DNA of 64,000 nucleotides from Azospirillum sp. OGB3 (GTDB lineage: Bacteria > Pseudomonadota > Alphaproteobacteria > Azospirillales > Azospirillaceae), in NCBI RefSeq assembly GCF_014192915.1, contig NZ_JACHYN010000010.1, positions 180,324-244,323 on the forward strand, read 5' to 3'. A program made the position numbers and the translations under genes. This document shows, piece by piece, positions 53,368 to 62,071 of this stretch; the first letter of the stretch is position 1, and every line of letters begins with the position of its first letter. Below the pieces are notes generated by a model, which saw only the letters and a program-made list of their open reading frames with translations, searched no databases and had not been told where the DNA came from.

Positions 53368-54480
53368 ATGACCCGCGTCTATCTCGACCACAACGCCTCG
53401 GCGCCTCTGAAGCCGGCGGTGAAGACGGCGATGATCCAGGCCATGGATCTCGCCGGCAACCCGTCGTCGGTGCACGGCTTCGGCCGCAGCGCTCGCCGCG
53501 CGGTGGAGGAGGCGCGCGCCCAGGTCGCCGCCCTGGCCGGGGTGCGTCCGGCCCAGGTCTTCTTCACCGGCAGCGGGACGGAAGCGAACAATCTGGCGCT
53601 GCGCGGCTTTCCTGGTCGGGCGGTGGTCACCTCCGCCATCGAGCATGATTCGGTGCTGGAGGCGGTGCCCGGCGCCGCCCGCGTCCCGGTGGACCGCCAC
53701 GGCGTCGCCGACCTCGCCGCGCTCGACCGCCTCCTCGCCGACGTGGACGGTCCGGCGCTGGTCTCCCTCATGCTCGCCAACAACGAGACGGGCGTGATCC
53801 AGCCGGTGGCCGAGGCGGCGCGGATCGCCCACGCCCACGGCGCGCTGCTCCATTGCGACGCGGTGCAGGCGGCAGGGCGGCTGCCGCTTGACCGCGCGAC
53901 GCTCGGCGCCGACCTGCTGACCCTGTCGGCCCACAAGATCGGCGGCCCCGCCGGTGTGGGCGCCCTGATCCTCGCCGACGGGCTGGAGCCGGAGGCGCTG
54001 ATCCGCGGCGGCGGGCAGGAGAAGCGCCGCCGCGCCGGGACCGAGAACGTCGTCGGCATCGCCGGCTTCGGCGCCGCCGCCCGTTTGGCGCGGGAGGAGC
54101 TTCCCGACAGCGCCCGCCTGACCGCCCTGCGCGACGCGCTGGAGGCGCTCGCGCTCGCCGCCGTTCCGGCTGCGCGGGTGATGGGGACCGGCACGGCGCG
54201 GGTCGGTAACACCAGCAACCTGCTGCTGCCCGGCGTGGCGGGGGAGACGCAGGTGATGGCGCTGGACCTCGCCGGGGTGGCGGTCAGCGCCGGGTCGGCC
54301 TGTTCCAGCGGCAAGGTGAAGCCGTCCCACGTCCTGGCGGCCATGGGCGAGAGCGCGGGTGACGCCGCCTGCGCCATCCGGGTCAGCCTGGGCTGGGACA
54401 GCGACGGCGCGGCGGTGGAGCGTTTCGCCGCCGCTTACGCCGCCATGGCGGCAAGGCTGGCGCGCGCGCCTGCGGCGTAA
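53368..54480 (+). CDS. iscS: Cysteine desulfurase (IscS/NifS family)
   Basis: A 370-residue PLP enzyme: Lys190 in LTLSAHKIGG and catalytic Cys312 in SAGSACSSGKVKPSHVL. It is shorter than classical IscS (about 400 residues) and nearer to NifS in length. Being next to iscR and a 2Fe-2S ferredoxin it is the housekeeping desulfurase and probably also the sulfur source for MnmA, two genes on. No iscU gene follows. Confidence 0.9.
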   Translation: MTRVYLDHNASAPLKPAVKTAMIQAMDLAGNPSSVHGFGRSARRAVEEARAQVAALAGVRPAQVFFTGSGTEANNLALRGFPGRAVVTSAIEHDSVLEAVPGAARVPVDRHGVADLAALDRLLADVDGPALVSLMLANNETGVIQPVAEAARIAHAHGALLHCDAVQAAGRLPLDRATLGADLLTLSAHKIGGPAGVGALILADGLEPEALIRGGGQEKRRRAGTENVVGIAGFGAAARLAREELPDSARLTALRDALEALALAAVPAARVMGTGTARVGNTSNLLLPGVAGETQVMALDLAGVAVSAGSACSSGKVKPSHVLAAMGESAGDAACAIRVSLGWDSDGAAVERFAAAYAAMAARLARAPAA

Positions 54481-54621
54481 TCGCCTCTCCATGACCTCCT
54501 CCTTTCGCCGCGGGCCGTGTAAGGTTGCGCGGCGCCCCGCTTCTGGGTATCACCCGGCCGAAGGGACGGCGACCCGCCGGGCTCGCGGCCGACCTGTGCA
54601 GCGTTTCAACGGACGGCAAGC

Positions 54622-55287
54622 ATGACGACATCCGATTCCGGCCCGCCGCGCTTTCCCAAGGGGGAGGCTCCCAAGGGCATCGCCGGGACCATCGACGGCG
54701 ATCTGGAGCCGTGCTGGCTGTGCGGCCGTTCGGTCGCCGCGCGCGCGATGTTCTGCCATTCCTGCGGGGCGGTGCAGGCGCCGCGCCCGCTCGACCATTT
54801 CACCCGGCTGGGTCTGGAGCGCCGCTTCGACATCGAGCCGGAGGCGCTGGCCCGCCAGCACGCCGGCTTCTCCCGCGCCATGGACCCGGAGCGTTTCGCG
54901 GCCCGCGGCGCGCGGCAGCAGGCCAACGCCCGCGCCCAGGCCGACGCGCTGGGCGACGCCCATGAGACGCTGCGCGACCCGGTGCGCCGCGCCCGCTACC
55001 TGCTGGAGCTGCTGGACGCGCCGCCCGTCACCGTCCCGCCGGAGGAGGACGACGAGGTGACCGATCTCGCCCAGCGGCTGGACGGTGCCGCGGACGTCGC
55101 CGCGGTGGACCGGCTGGCCCAGGACATCGGGCAACGCGTGGAAAGTTGCATCAAGTATCTTGCCATTGCCTTCCGCAACGGGCAGACCGACAACGCCGCG
55201 CGCATCCTCGCGCGGCTGGAGCGGTTGGAGGCGCTGGCGGCCGAATCCCGGACGCGGCGTTCCGGCCTTGCCCCGAAATCACCCTAA
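54622..55287 (+). CDS. hscB: HscB-like co-chaperone with zinc ribbon and altered HPD motif
   Basis: A 221-residue J-domain protein of the HscB type. An N-terminal zinc ribbon C-X2-C-X10-C-X2-C (Cys31, 34, 45, 48) is like that of eukaryotic HSC20. The J-domain core (DHFTRLGLERRFDIEPEAL and ETLRDPVRRARYLLELL) and the C-terminal IscU-binding helices (LAIAFRNGQTDNAARI) are preserved. At the HPD position residues 88-90 read Asp-Pro-Glu (AMDPERF). The HPD histidine and aspartate are needed for Hsp70 stimulation, so this protein may not activate HscA. No hscA gene follows. Confidence 0.82.
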   Translation: MTTSDSGPPRFPKGEAPKGIAGTIDGDLEPCWLCGRSVAARAMFCHSCGAVQAPRPLDHFTRLGLERRFDIEPEALARQHAGFSRAMDPERFAARGARQQANARAQADALGDAHETLRDPVRRARYLLELLDAPPVTVPPEEDDEVTDLAQRLDGAADVAAVDRLAQDIGQRVESCIKYLAIAFRNGQTDNAARILARLERLEALAAESRTRRSGLAPKSP

Positions 55288-55332
55288 CCTTTGCCACCGC
55301 ACACCGACGCCTTTGTTCAGGAGAGCACCCCA

Positions 55333-55662
55333 ATGCCCAAGATGACCTTCATCGAGCCGAACGGCACCCGCCACGAGGTGGACGCCCCGCTCGGCCTGTC
55401 CGTGCTCGAGGTCGCGCACAAGCACGGCCTGGACCTGGAAGGCGCCTGCGAGGGCTCGCTCGCCTGCTCGACCTGCCACGTCATCGTGGAGCCGGAGTGG
55501 TTCGACGTCCTGAACGAGGCCTCGGAGGACGAGGAGGACATGCTCGACCTCGCCTTCGGCCTGACCAAGACCTCGCGCCTGGGCTGCCAGATCATCATCA
55601 GCGAGGAGCTGGACGGTCTGGCCGTGCGCCTTCCCGGCGGCACCAACAACGCCATGCGCTGA
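55333..55662 (+). CDS. fdx: 2Fe-2S ferredoxin (Isc type)
   Basis: A 109-residue adrenodoxin-like ferredoxin with cysteines 39, 45, 48 and 85 in the C-X5-C-X2-C-X36-C pattern (ACEGSLACSTCHVI, RLGCQI). It serves in Fe-S assembly and other electron transfers. It follows the hscB-like gene by 45 bp. Confidence 0.95.
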   Translation: MPKMTFIEPNGTRHEVDAPLGLSVLEVAHKHGLDLEGACEGSLACSTCHVIVEPEWFDVLNEASEDEEDMLDLAFGLTKTSRLGCQIIISEELDGLAVRLPGGTNNAMR

Positions 55663-55799
55663 CCCACCGCCGCGGCGCCTTCCAAGGCCGCCAAGGCTTG
55701 CACCCGCCACCGGGGAACCGGCGCGCCAGCCCGCTCGCGGGCGCGGCGCCCCGGTTCTCCGGTGGTGAATTTTTTGGGAACCAGCCCATATAGGGCGCC

Positions 55800-56933
55800 A
55801 TGATCTCCTACGCCAACTCCCTCGGCATCGCCAAGCGTCCCCAGGACACCCGCGTGGTCGTCGCCATGTCCGGCGGCGTCGATTCCTCCGTCACCGCCGC
55901 CGTCCTGCGGGAGGAGGGCTACGACGTGGTCGGCATCACGCTCCAGCTCTACGACCACGGCATCGCCCTGCAGAAGCCGGGCGCCTGCTGCGCCGGGCAG
56001 GACATCTACGACGCCCGTCAGGTCGCCGACCGCATCGGCATCCCGCACTATGTGCTGGATTACGAGGGCAAGTTCTCCCAGGACGTGATCGACGACTTCG
56101 CCGACACCTATCTGCGCGGCGAGACGCCGATCCCCTGCGTGCGCTGCAACCAGCGGGTCAAGTTCCGCGACCTGCTGAACACCGCCCGCGACCTCGGCGC
56201 CGACGCGCTGGCGACCGGCCATTACGTGCGCCGCGTCCAGGGGGCGGGCGGGGCGGAGCTGCACCGCGCCATCGATCCCGGCCGCGACCAGAGCTATTTC
56301 CTGTTCGCCACGACGCGCGAGCAGCTGGAGTTCCTGCGCTTCCCGCTGGGCGGCCTGACAAAGCCGGAAACCCGCGCCCTGGCCGAGCGCCACGGGCTGG
56401 AGGTGGCGGCCAAGCCGGACAGCCAGGACATCTGCTTCGTCCCCAACGGCTCCTACGCCGACGTGGTGGCCAAGCTGCGCCCCGGCTCGGTCGAGCCCGG
56501 CGACATCGTCCATGTCGACGGGCGCGTGCTGGGCCGTCACCGCGGCGTGGTCCATTACACGGTGGGCCAGCGCAAGGGGCTGGGCATCGGCGGCATCCGG
56601 GGTGAGGAGGAGCCGCTGTTCGTGGTGCGCCTGGAGCCCGGCCAGCGCCGCGTCGTCGTCGGTCCGCGCCGCGAGCTGGCGCGCAGCGTGGTGACGATCC
56701 GCGAGGTCAACTGGCTCGGCCCCGCCCTCGCCCCCGTCGAGGGGATGGAGGTCGAGGTGAAGCTCCGCTCCGCCCAGCCGCCGGCCCCGGCGGTGTGGCG
56801 GCTGGGTGCGGACGGCACTGCGCAGGCCGAACTGCGCGAGCCGCAATACGGCGTCGCCCCCGGCCAAGCCTGCGTCGTCTACCAGGGCGACCGGGTGCTG
56901 GGCGGCGGCTGGATTGCCGGAACGGGAGCCTGA
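55800..56933 (+). CDS. mnmA: tRNA-specific 2-thiouridylase MnmA
   Basis: A 377-residue enzyme that thiolates U34 of tRNA Lys, Glu and Gln, using sulfur from a desulfurase. Features: PP-loop AMSGGVDSSVTA, the catalytic cysteine region PCVRCNQRVKFRDL, a second cysteine in DSQDICFVPNG, and FTVGQRKGLGIGG-like beta-barrel sequence. It is the last gene of the sulfur cluster. Confidence 0.95.
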   Translation: MISYANSLGIAKRPQDTRVVVAMSGGVDSSVTAAVLREEGYDVVGITLQLYDHGIALQKPGACCAGQDIYDARQVADRIGIPHYVLDYEGKFSQDVIDDFADTYLRGETPIPCVRCNQRVKFRDLLNTARDLGADALATGHYVRRVQGAGGAELHRAIDPGRDQSYFLFATTREQLEFLRFPLGGLTKPETRALAERHGLEVAAKPDSQDICFVPNGSYADVVAKLRPGSVEPGDIVHVDGRVLGRHRGVVHYTVGQRKGLGIGGIRGEEEPLFVVRLEPGQRRVVVGPRRELARSVVTIREVNWLGPALAPVEGMEVEVKLRSAQPPAPAVWRLGADGTAQAELREPQYGVAPGQACVVYQGDRVLGGGWIAGTGA

Positions 56934-56964
56934 CGAAAACTTCGCAAAAGGTGAAATTTCGGCG

Positions 56965-56993
56965 TTGACACCCCGCTCCCCCTGGAATACATA
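56965..56993 (+). promoter_or_regulatory. Sigma-70-type promoter of tRNA-Met
   Basis: TTGACA, 17-bp spacer, TACATA, about 70 bp before the tRNA. Confidence 0.8.
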
Positions 56994-57064
56994 AGCGGCC
57001 CCGGCACGAACCGCGGCGGCCAACACCGAAACGGACCGCGCTGGGAGATGATGGTAAGCACGAT

Positions 57065-57139
57065 GGCAGCGTAGCTCAGTGGTAGAGCAGGGGAATCATA
57101 ATCCCTTGGTCGGGGGTTCAAATCCCTCCGCTGCTACCA
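57065..57139 (+). tRNA. tRNA-Met (anticodon CAT)
   Basis: A 75-nt tRNA with encoded CCA. Acceptor GGCAGCG pairs with CGCTGCT (one G-U), D-arm GCTC...GAGC, anticodon stem GGGGA/TCCCT around the loop ATCATAA with CAT at 57097-57099, and T-arm GGGGGTTCAAATCCC-type. It lacks the mismatched first pair of initiators, so it is an elongator Met tRNA; Ile2 with a lysidine-modified CAT cannot be excluded. Confidence 0.95.
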
Positions 57140-57146
57140 TCAAGAA

Positions 57147-57179
57147 AGCCCGTCAAGTCTTCGACTTGGCGGGCTTTTT
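57147..57179 (+). terminator. Intrinsic terminator after tRNA-Met
   Basis: AGCCCGTCAAGTC pairs with GACTTGGCGGGCT (one G-T mismatch, 3-nt loop), followed by TTTTT. It lies between the tRNA and the convergent secretion gene. Confidence 0.92.
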
Positions 57180-57211
57180 CTTTGGGCGGCGTGGCAAGCC
57201 GCGCTCCCCCC

Positions 57212-58549
57212 TCAATCCTCCGTCAGCGCGTGGGCCATGGCGTCCTGCAACGGTGCCAGCACATAGTCGATGGCCCGCCGCTGGCCGGTCGCGATCATCA
57301 CGTCGGCGGGCATGCCCGGATGCAGGGCCGCCGGGCCGAGGCGCTCCAGCGCGCCGGGCAGGGGACGGATGCGGGCCACGAAGTAGGGAGCGTGGGTCGT
57401 CGGGTCGGTCAGGCGGTCGGCGGAGACGTCGACAACGGTGGCGTCGATCGAGGGCGTGCGGCGCGGCTTGAAGGCGCTGAGGCGGACCTGCGCGGTCTGG
57501 CCGGCCTTCACCACGTCGATGTCCAGCGGGTCGATGCGCGCCTCGATGGTCGGCGGGCCGCTGTCCGGAACGATGTCCATCAGCGGCTCGCCCGGCTTCA
57601 CCACGCCGCCCACGGTGAAGACGGTCAGCCCGACCACACGGCCCGGAACGGGCGCGCGGATCTCCGTGCGCTCCACCGCGTCGCGGGCGGCCTTCAGGCG
57701 GGCGGCGGTCTGGTCCAGGGCGTTCTGCGCCTCCTCCATCTCCGCGGCGATGTCGGAGCGGCGCGCCGTCTCCTTGGCGTGGAGCTGGGTGTCGGCGACC
57801 GTCACCGCCTGCTCGGCCAGCAGGGCGCGGGCGCGGGATTGGTCGCGGGTGCCGGCCAGGTCGGCCATGGCCCGCTTCAGCGACAGCACCCGCAGCTTGC
57901 GCTCCAGTCCCTTGTTGAAGAGGTCGAGCACGCCGGCCAGTTCCTCCTCGATGTAGACGATCTGCTCGGCCGCCGCGCGCTCCTGGGCGCGGTGGGCGGT
58001 CACCTCGCGCTCGGCCTGGAGGCGCTGCTCGCGCAGCACGGCGATGTCGCCGTCGTGGCGGGTCCAGCGGGCGGCGAACAACTGCTGCTGCACGGCCAGG
58101 GCGCGCCGGGCGGCGGGGGCCCCGTCCACCAGGGTTGCCGGGACGGAGAAGGCGCGCTGCCCGGCGTATTCGGCGCGCAGGCGGGCCATGCGCACCAGGG
58201 CGGCGGCCTGTTCGTTCGTCAGCTCCTCCAGGGTGGCGCGGCTCTGCGTCCCTTCCAGGCGGAGCAGGGTCTGGCCGGCGGCCACCGTGTCGCCGTCGCG
58301 CACCGCCAGTTCGGCGACGATGCCGCCTTCCAGATGCTGGATGGTCTTGCGGTTGCCGTCCACCACCACGGTGCCCGGCGCGTGGGCGGCGCTGTCCAGC
58401 GGGGCGAGGAACCCCCAGCCGAGCCCGGCGCCCAGCGCCAGGGCGATCACCGCGCAGCCCGCCCGCACGGCTCCGCCGATGGAGGGCCCGGCGCGGCGCG
58501 GCTCCACCGGGATGGCGCCTCGGTCCAGCAGCGTGTCGGTCGTCGTCAT
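57212..58549 (-). CDS. Type I secretion membrane-fusion protein (HlyD family)
   Basis: A 445-residue adaptor of the PrtE/HlyD type. One N-terminal membrane helix (GCAVIALALGAGLGWGFLAP) is followed by a lipoyl half-motif (TVVVDGNRKTIQHLEGGIVA), a long coiled-coil hairpin (about residues 120-290), the second lipoyl half and the C-terminal barrel. It starts 14 bp after the ABC exporter gene; the two form the inner-membrane part of a type I system. An outer-membrane TolC protein is not encoded in the window. Confidence 0.94.
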   Translation of the reverse strand: MTTTDTLLDRGAIPVEPRRAGPSIGGAVRAGCAVIALALGAGLGWGFLAPLDSAAHAPGTVVVDGNRKTIQHLEGGIVAELAVRDGDTVAAGQTLLRLEGTQSRATLEELTNEQAAALVRMARLRAEYAGQRAFSVPATLVDGAPAARRALAVQQQLFAARWTRHDGDIAVLREQRLQAEREVTAHRAQERAAAEQIVYIEEELAGVLDLFNKGLERKLRVLSLKRAMADLAGTRDQSRARALLAEQAVTVADTQLHAKETARRSDIAAEMEEAQNALDQTAARLKAARDAVERTEIRAPVPGRVVGLTVFTVGGVVKPGEPLMDIVPDSGPPTIEARIDPLDIDVVKAGQTAQVRLSAFKPRRTPSIDATVVDVSADRLTDPTTHAPYFVARIRPLPGALERLGPAALHPGMPADVMIATGQRRAIDYVLAPLQDAMAHALTED

Positions 58550-58563
58550 CGTGAGCTCTCCAA

Positions 58564-60306
58564 TCAGAGGGTAGCGGCGGCGACCGGCTGCGGTGTGGCG
58601 GCGCCATTGGGGGTCCCCAGCCGCCGGACCATCTCGGCCCGCGTCGCGGTCTGGTCGATCATGCCGTCGCGCAGCACGACGATGCGGTCCACGGCGTCAA
58701 GGACGCAGCGGCGGTGGGCGATCACCACCACCGCGGCACCCCCGGCCTTGGCCTCGGCGATGGCGTGCAGAAGCGCCGCCTCGCCGGCCTGGTCGAGGTT
58801 CGCGTTGGGCTCGTCGAGAACGAGCAGACGGGGCTCGCCGTAGAGGGCGCGGGCAAGCGCGATGCGCTGCCTCTGCCCACCGGAGAGCCGGGCGCCGCCC
58901 TCGCCGATCGCCGTTTGGTAGCCGTCGGGGAGGCGGCCGATCATCTCATGCACGCCGGCCCGCCGCGCCGCCGCGGTGACCAGCGCCGGGTCGGGCTCGC
59001 CCAGCCGGGCGATGGCGTCCTCCACCGTGTCGCCGAGCAGGCCGACACCCTGCGGCAGATAGCCGACGTGCCGCCCGCAGTCGTCGCGGTGCCAGCGCCA
59101 CACGTTGTGGCCGTCGAGATAGACGCCGCCCTGGGTCGGCTCCAGAACGCCGACCAGCAGCCGGGCCAGCGTGGACTTGCCCGCCGCCGAGGGGCCGACG
59201 ATGCCCACCGCCTCGCCCGGCTCCACCGAGAAGGAGAGGCCGCGCAGCGTCGGGCGGTCCGACCCCGGCGGGACATAGGTCACGCGGTCCAGCAGCAGGG
59301 AGCCGCTGGGGCGGGGCAGGGGGGCGGCTGGCGCTTGCGCCGCGTCCGTCGTGAACAGGCCGCGCAGGCGGCGCAGGCTCTCGCGGGCCGAGGACCAGTT
59401 GCGCCAGGAGTCGATCAACTGCTCGAAGGGCGCCAGCGCCCGGCCCATCAGGATGGAGGCGGCCAGCATGCTGCCCGGCGACACCTGCCGGTCCAGCACC
59501 AGCATCGTGCCGGCGGCGAGGATCGCCACCTGAGCGGTCATCCGGCAGACCTTGGCGAGCGAGGCGATGGTCTGCGCCCGCCCCGCGGTCTGGTTGACCA
59601 GATGCAGATGGTCGTCCTGAACCGCCTGCCAGCGGCGGCGCAGCGTGCCCATCATGCCCATGGCGGCGACGGCCTCCACGCCGTGCGACGCCGCCTCGAC
59701 CTCGGCGCCGTGGCGGCACAGGGCGCGGTTGGCCTCCGCCGCACCCGGCATGGTCAGCAGGCGGCCGAGCAGGCTCACCCCGACCAGACACAGGATGCTC
59801 CCCCCGCAGACGAGGCCGTAGAGCGGGTGGATCAGCGTCAGGAAAAGCAGGAAGACGAGGCTGAGCGCGGCGTCGAGCGGTGCTGTGAGGCTCGGCCCGG
59901 AGAGGAACTGGCGCAGTTCGTTGACATCCCGCAGCACCTGGGCCGGGCGGCTGGCGCCGCCGCGCAGCAGGCCGCCCATCGACGCCTCCAGCGCGTCCAT
60001 GGTCAGGCTGCGGGCCGCGAGATGGCCCATGGCCTGGGTCAGCCGCCCGCGGATCGCCTCGACCAGCCCGAATACGGCGAAGCAGCCCAGCGCCAGCAGC
60101 GACAGGGCCACCAGGGTCTCCACGCTGCGGCTGCCCAGCACGCGGTCGTAGACCTGCATCGTGTAGAGCGGCATCGCCAGTTGGATGAGGGCGAGAAAGA
60201 CGCTGAAACCGCCCGCAGCGGCAAGGCCGGTGGCGATGCGCCGACGGATCGTGCGCAGGGCCGGCGGGCTTGCCGGAGACGTATCGCGGGTTTCCCGTGC
60301 GGCCAT
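58564..60306 (-). CDS. Type I secretion ABC transporter (PrtD type)
   Basis: A 580-residue half-transporter. The N-terminal part is hydrophobic with six membrane helices (YTMQVYDRVLGSRSVETLVA is diagnostic of PrtD/HlyB). The C-terminal ATPase has GPSAAGKSTLARLLVG, LSGGQRQRIALARALYG and LLVLDEPNANLD. There is no peptidase C39 domain, so the substrate uses a C-terminal uncleaved signal. The substrate is probably the RTX protein encoded just upstream. Confidence 0.95.
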   Translation of the reverse strand: MAARETRDTSPASPPALRTIRRRIATGLAAAGGFSVFLALIQLAMPLYTMQVYDRVLGSRSVETLVALSLLALGCFAVFGLVEAIRGRLTQAMGHLAARSLTMDALEASMGGLLRGGASRPAQVLRDVNELRQFLSGPSLTAPLDAALSLVFLLFLTLIHPLYGLVCGGSILCLVGVSLLGRLLTMPGAAEANRALCRHGAEVEAASHGVEAVAAMGMMGTLRRRWQAVQDDHLHLVNQTAGRAQTIASLAKVCRMTAQVAILAAGTMLVLDRQVSPGSMLAASILMGRALAPFEQLIDSWRNWSSARESLRRLRGLFTTDAAQAPAAPLPRPSGSLLLDRVTYVPPGSDRPTLRGLSFSVEPGEAVGIVGPSAAGKSTLARLLVGVLEPTQGGVYLDGHNVWRWHRDDCGRHVGYLPQGVGLLGDTVEDAIARLGEPDPALVTAAARRAGVHEMIGRLPDGYQTAIGEGGARLSGGQRQRIALARALYGEPRLLVLDEPNANLDQAGEAALLHAIAEAKAGGAAVVVIAHRRCVLDAVDRIVVLRDGMIDQTATRAEMVRRLGTPNGAATPQPVAAATL

Positions 60307-60387
60307 GGGAAGGGCGCTCCTGTCGTCTGGAGAAGGGAAAGGGGCGCGCCGGGAAGGACGGCGCGCCCGGGACCTCGGTCAGGCGGA

Positions 60388-61017
60388 TCAGTAGAAGGAG
60401 ATGTCGCCCATCGGGTTGTCGCCCTTCACGATCAGGTCGTGGAAGCCGGTGTCGTTGGCCGCGTTCCACGTGACGACGTAATTGCCGTCCTTCTGCCAGA
60501 TGCTGTATTGGCCGTCGGCGGGCGCGCTGGTCGAGCCGGCGTAGCTGTAGCTGCCCTTCAGCCAGATCTGGTCCTCGTCCTTGAAGTCGGTGATGGTGTC
60601 GGCCTGGTTGGCGTAGATGTCGCCGCTGTCCTTCGTTTCGAAGAAGAACCAGTCGGCCCCGGCCCCGCCGGTCATCTGGTCCTTGCCCATGCCGCCGTAG
60701 AGGTCGTCGAAGGTGTCGCCGCCGCTCAGCGTGTCGTCGCCGTCGCCGCCGTAGAGCTTGTCGTACCCGCTCTCGCCGTAGAGCTGGTCGTTGCCGCTGC
60801 CGCCATAGAGCGTGTCGGTGCCGTAATAGCCCATCAGCAGGTCATTGCCCGACTCGCCGTAGAGCACGTCGTTGCCGTTCCAGCCGTCCAGCGTGTCGTT
60901 GCCGGACCAGCCGAGGATGGTGTCGTTGCCGTCATAGCCCTGCACGTAGTCATTGCTGACGCCGTACTTGATCATGTCGAGATAGTCGGCGTTGTTGGTG
61001 CCATAGACGTTTGCCAT
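60388..61017 (-). CDS. Small RTX calcium-binding protein, likely type I substrate
   Basis: A 209-residue acidic protein with about ten RTX-type nonapeptides (e.g. GYDGNDTILGWSGNDTLDG, GESGNDLLMGYYGTDTLYG) in residues 25-125. Next come TDFKDEDQIWL, a second region without repeats, and the C-terminus GDNPMGDISFY, whose acidic residue followed by hydrophobic residues fits a PrtD-type secretion signal. Many repeats have Trp or Tyr in place of the usual Gly. No enzymatic domain was seen. AAGGAAAC precedes the ATG at 61017. It lies 81 bp upstream of the exporter and is likely its main cargo. Confidence 0.9.
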   Translation of the reverse strand: MANVYGTNNADYLDMIKYGVSNDYVQGYDGNDTILGWSGNDTLDGWNGNDVLYGESGNDLLMGYYGTDTLYGGSGNDQLYGESGYDKLYGGDGDDTLSGGDTFDDLYGGMGKDQMTGGAGADWFFFETKDSGDIYANQADTITDFKDEDQIWLKGSYSYAGSTSAPADGQYSIWQKDGNYVVTWNAANDTGFHDLIVKGDNPMGDISFY

Positions 61018-61194
61018 GATGCGTTTCCTTCGGATCAGGGGATTGTGCCGTGCAGGGGCAGATGCTTCATTCGGCTTTCTTCTTGCCGGTTCGCTTTGAA
61101 GACCTCGCCCTTGCACAGTCATTTTTCCCGGATCGGGCATCCGGCACTGTTGTCCACTTCACAATTTTGAAAAGGAGGGAAAAAGACCCGGCGG

Positions 61195-61551
61195 TCAGCG
61201 CCGCCGGTGCAGGATCATCCCGCCATGGTGCAGCACCCCGTCGATGAAATCGCCGTCGGCGGTGAAGCCGGTGTCGTCCCAATAGTCGATGTGGTCGCCG
61301 GTGACCCGGTAGCGGCCCTGGTAGGCCTTCTCCCGGTTGCCCCGCGCCTCGACGTAACGGTTGTTGGGGAGAAGCTCGTGGCAGACGCGGCCGTCCTCGG
61401 TCACCCACAGGCCGGCATAGGGGTGATCCGCCTGCTCCACGCCGGGGCGGTCGGCGGTCTGGGCCAGCGCCTTGCGGTCGGGCAGGGCCTCGGCGCCGGA
61501 GGCGAGCAGGGCGGCGGTCAGGGTGGCGGTCCGGGCGAACGCGCGTTTCAT
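61195..61551 (-). CDS. Atu4866-like secreted protein
   Basis: A 118-residue protein with a possible signal peptide (residues 1-25). The mature part is nearly all beta (AGLWVTEDGRVCHELLPNNR and YQGRYRVTGDHIDYWDDTGF), matching the Agrobacterium Atu4866 fold, a lipocalin-like small barrel of unknown function. It is third in the operon with the SDR and the decarboxylase-like gene. It overlaps the latter by ATGA. Confidence 0.85.
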   Translation of the reverse strand: MKRAFARTATLTAALLASGAEALPDRKALAQTADRPGVEQADHPYAGLWVTEDGRVCHELLPNNRYVEARGNREKAYQGRYRVTGDHIDYWDDTGFTADGDFIDGVLHHGGMILHRRR

Positions 61552-62045
61552 GGCGTTTCTCCTTCCGATGGGCGGCGCTCGGCGAACAGGTCGGACAGGG
61601 TGCGCGCGGCGGTGATCGCGCGGGGGAAGCCGGCGGGGACGGTCACCATGTAGACGATCTCCTTCAACTCGTCCTCGGAGACGCCGGCGTTCAGCGCGTA
61701 GCCGGCGTGGATCTTCATGAAGGCCGTCTCGCCGATGGCGGCGAAGGCGGCGACCGCGGCCAGCTGGCGGGTCCGCGTGTCCAGCCCTGGCCGCGACCAG
61801 ACGTCGCCCAGCGCGTAGGCCTCGGTGGCCTCCGCCAGGAAGGGGAACTCCTCGCGCATCCGCTCCAGGGTGGGCTGGGGCTGGCCGTTGTTCAGGCGGC
61901 TGATCACCTCGCCGCCGCGCTTGGCGCGCTCCTCCGTGGTCAGGGCGGCGGCGGGCATCGCCGGAACCGCGGCGAGCAGACCCGCCGCGACGAGGGTGCG
62001 CAGGCGGGCCGGGGGACGGGTGAGGGTGTCGGTGCCGTCGGTCAT
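61548..62045 (-). CDS. Carboxymuconolactone decarboxylase-like protein
   Basis: A 165-residue protein with an N-terminal hydrophobic stretch (LRTLVAAGLLAAVPAMPAAA) that may be a signal. The AhpD-fold domain contains RQLAAVAAFAAIG and IHAGYALNAGVSEDELKEIV. The CxxC of AhpD is absent. Its start lies 26 bp after the SDR stop. Confidence 0.85.
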   Translation of the reverse strand: MTDGTDTLTRPPARLRTLVAAGLLAAVPAMPAAALTTEERAKRGGEVISRLNNGQPQPTLERMREEFPFLAEATEAYALGDVWSRPGLDTRTRQLAAVAAFAAIGETAFMKIHAGYALNAGVSEDELKEIVYMVTVPAGFPRAITAARTLSDLFAERRPSEGETP

Positions 62046-62071
62046 GCTTGGCCTCCTCCTCGATGGTGTGC

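Noticed and set aside
60388..61017. Repeat array in the RTX gene as a non-coding tandem repeat
   Set aside because: The repeats are in frame and encode nonapeptides of the RTX type next to a matching exporter.
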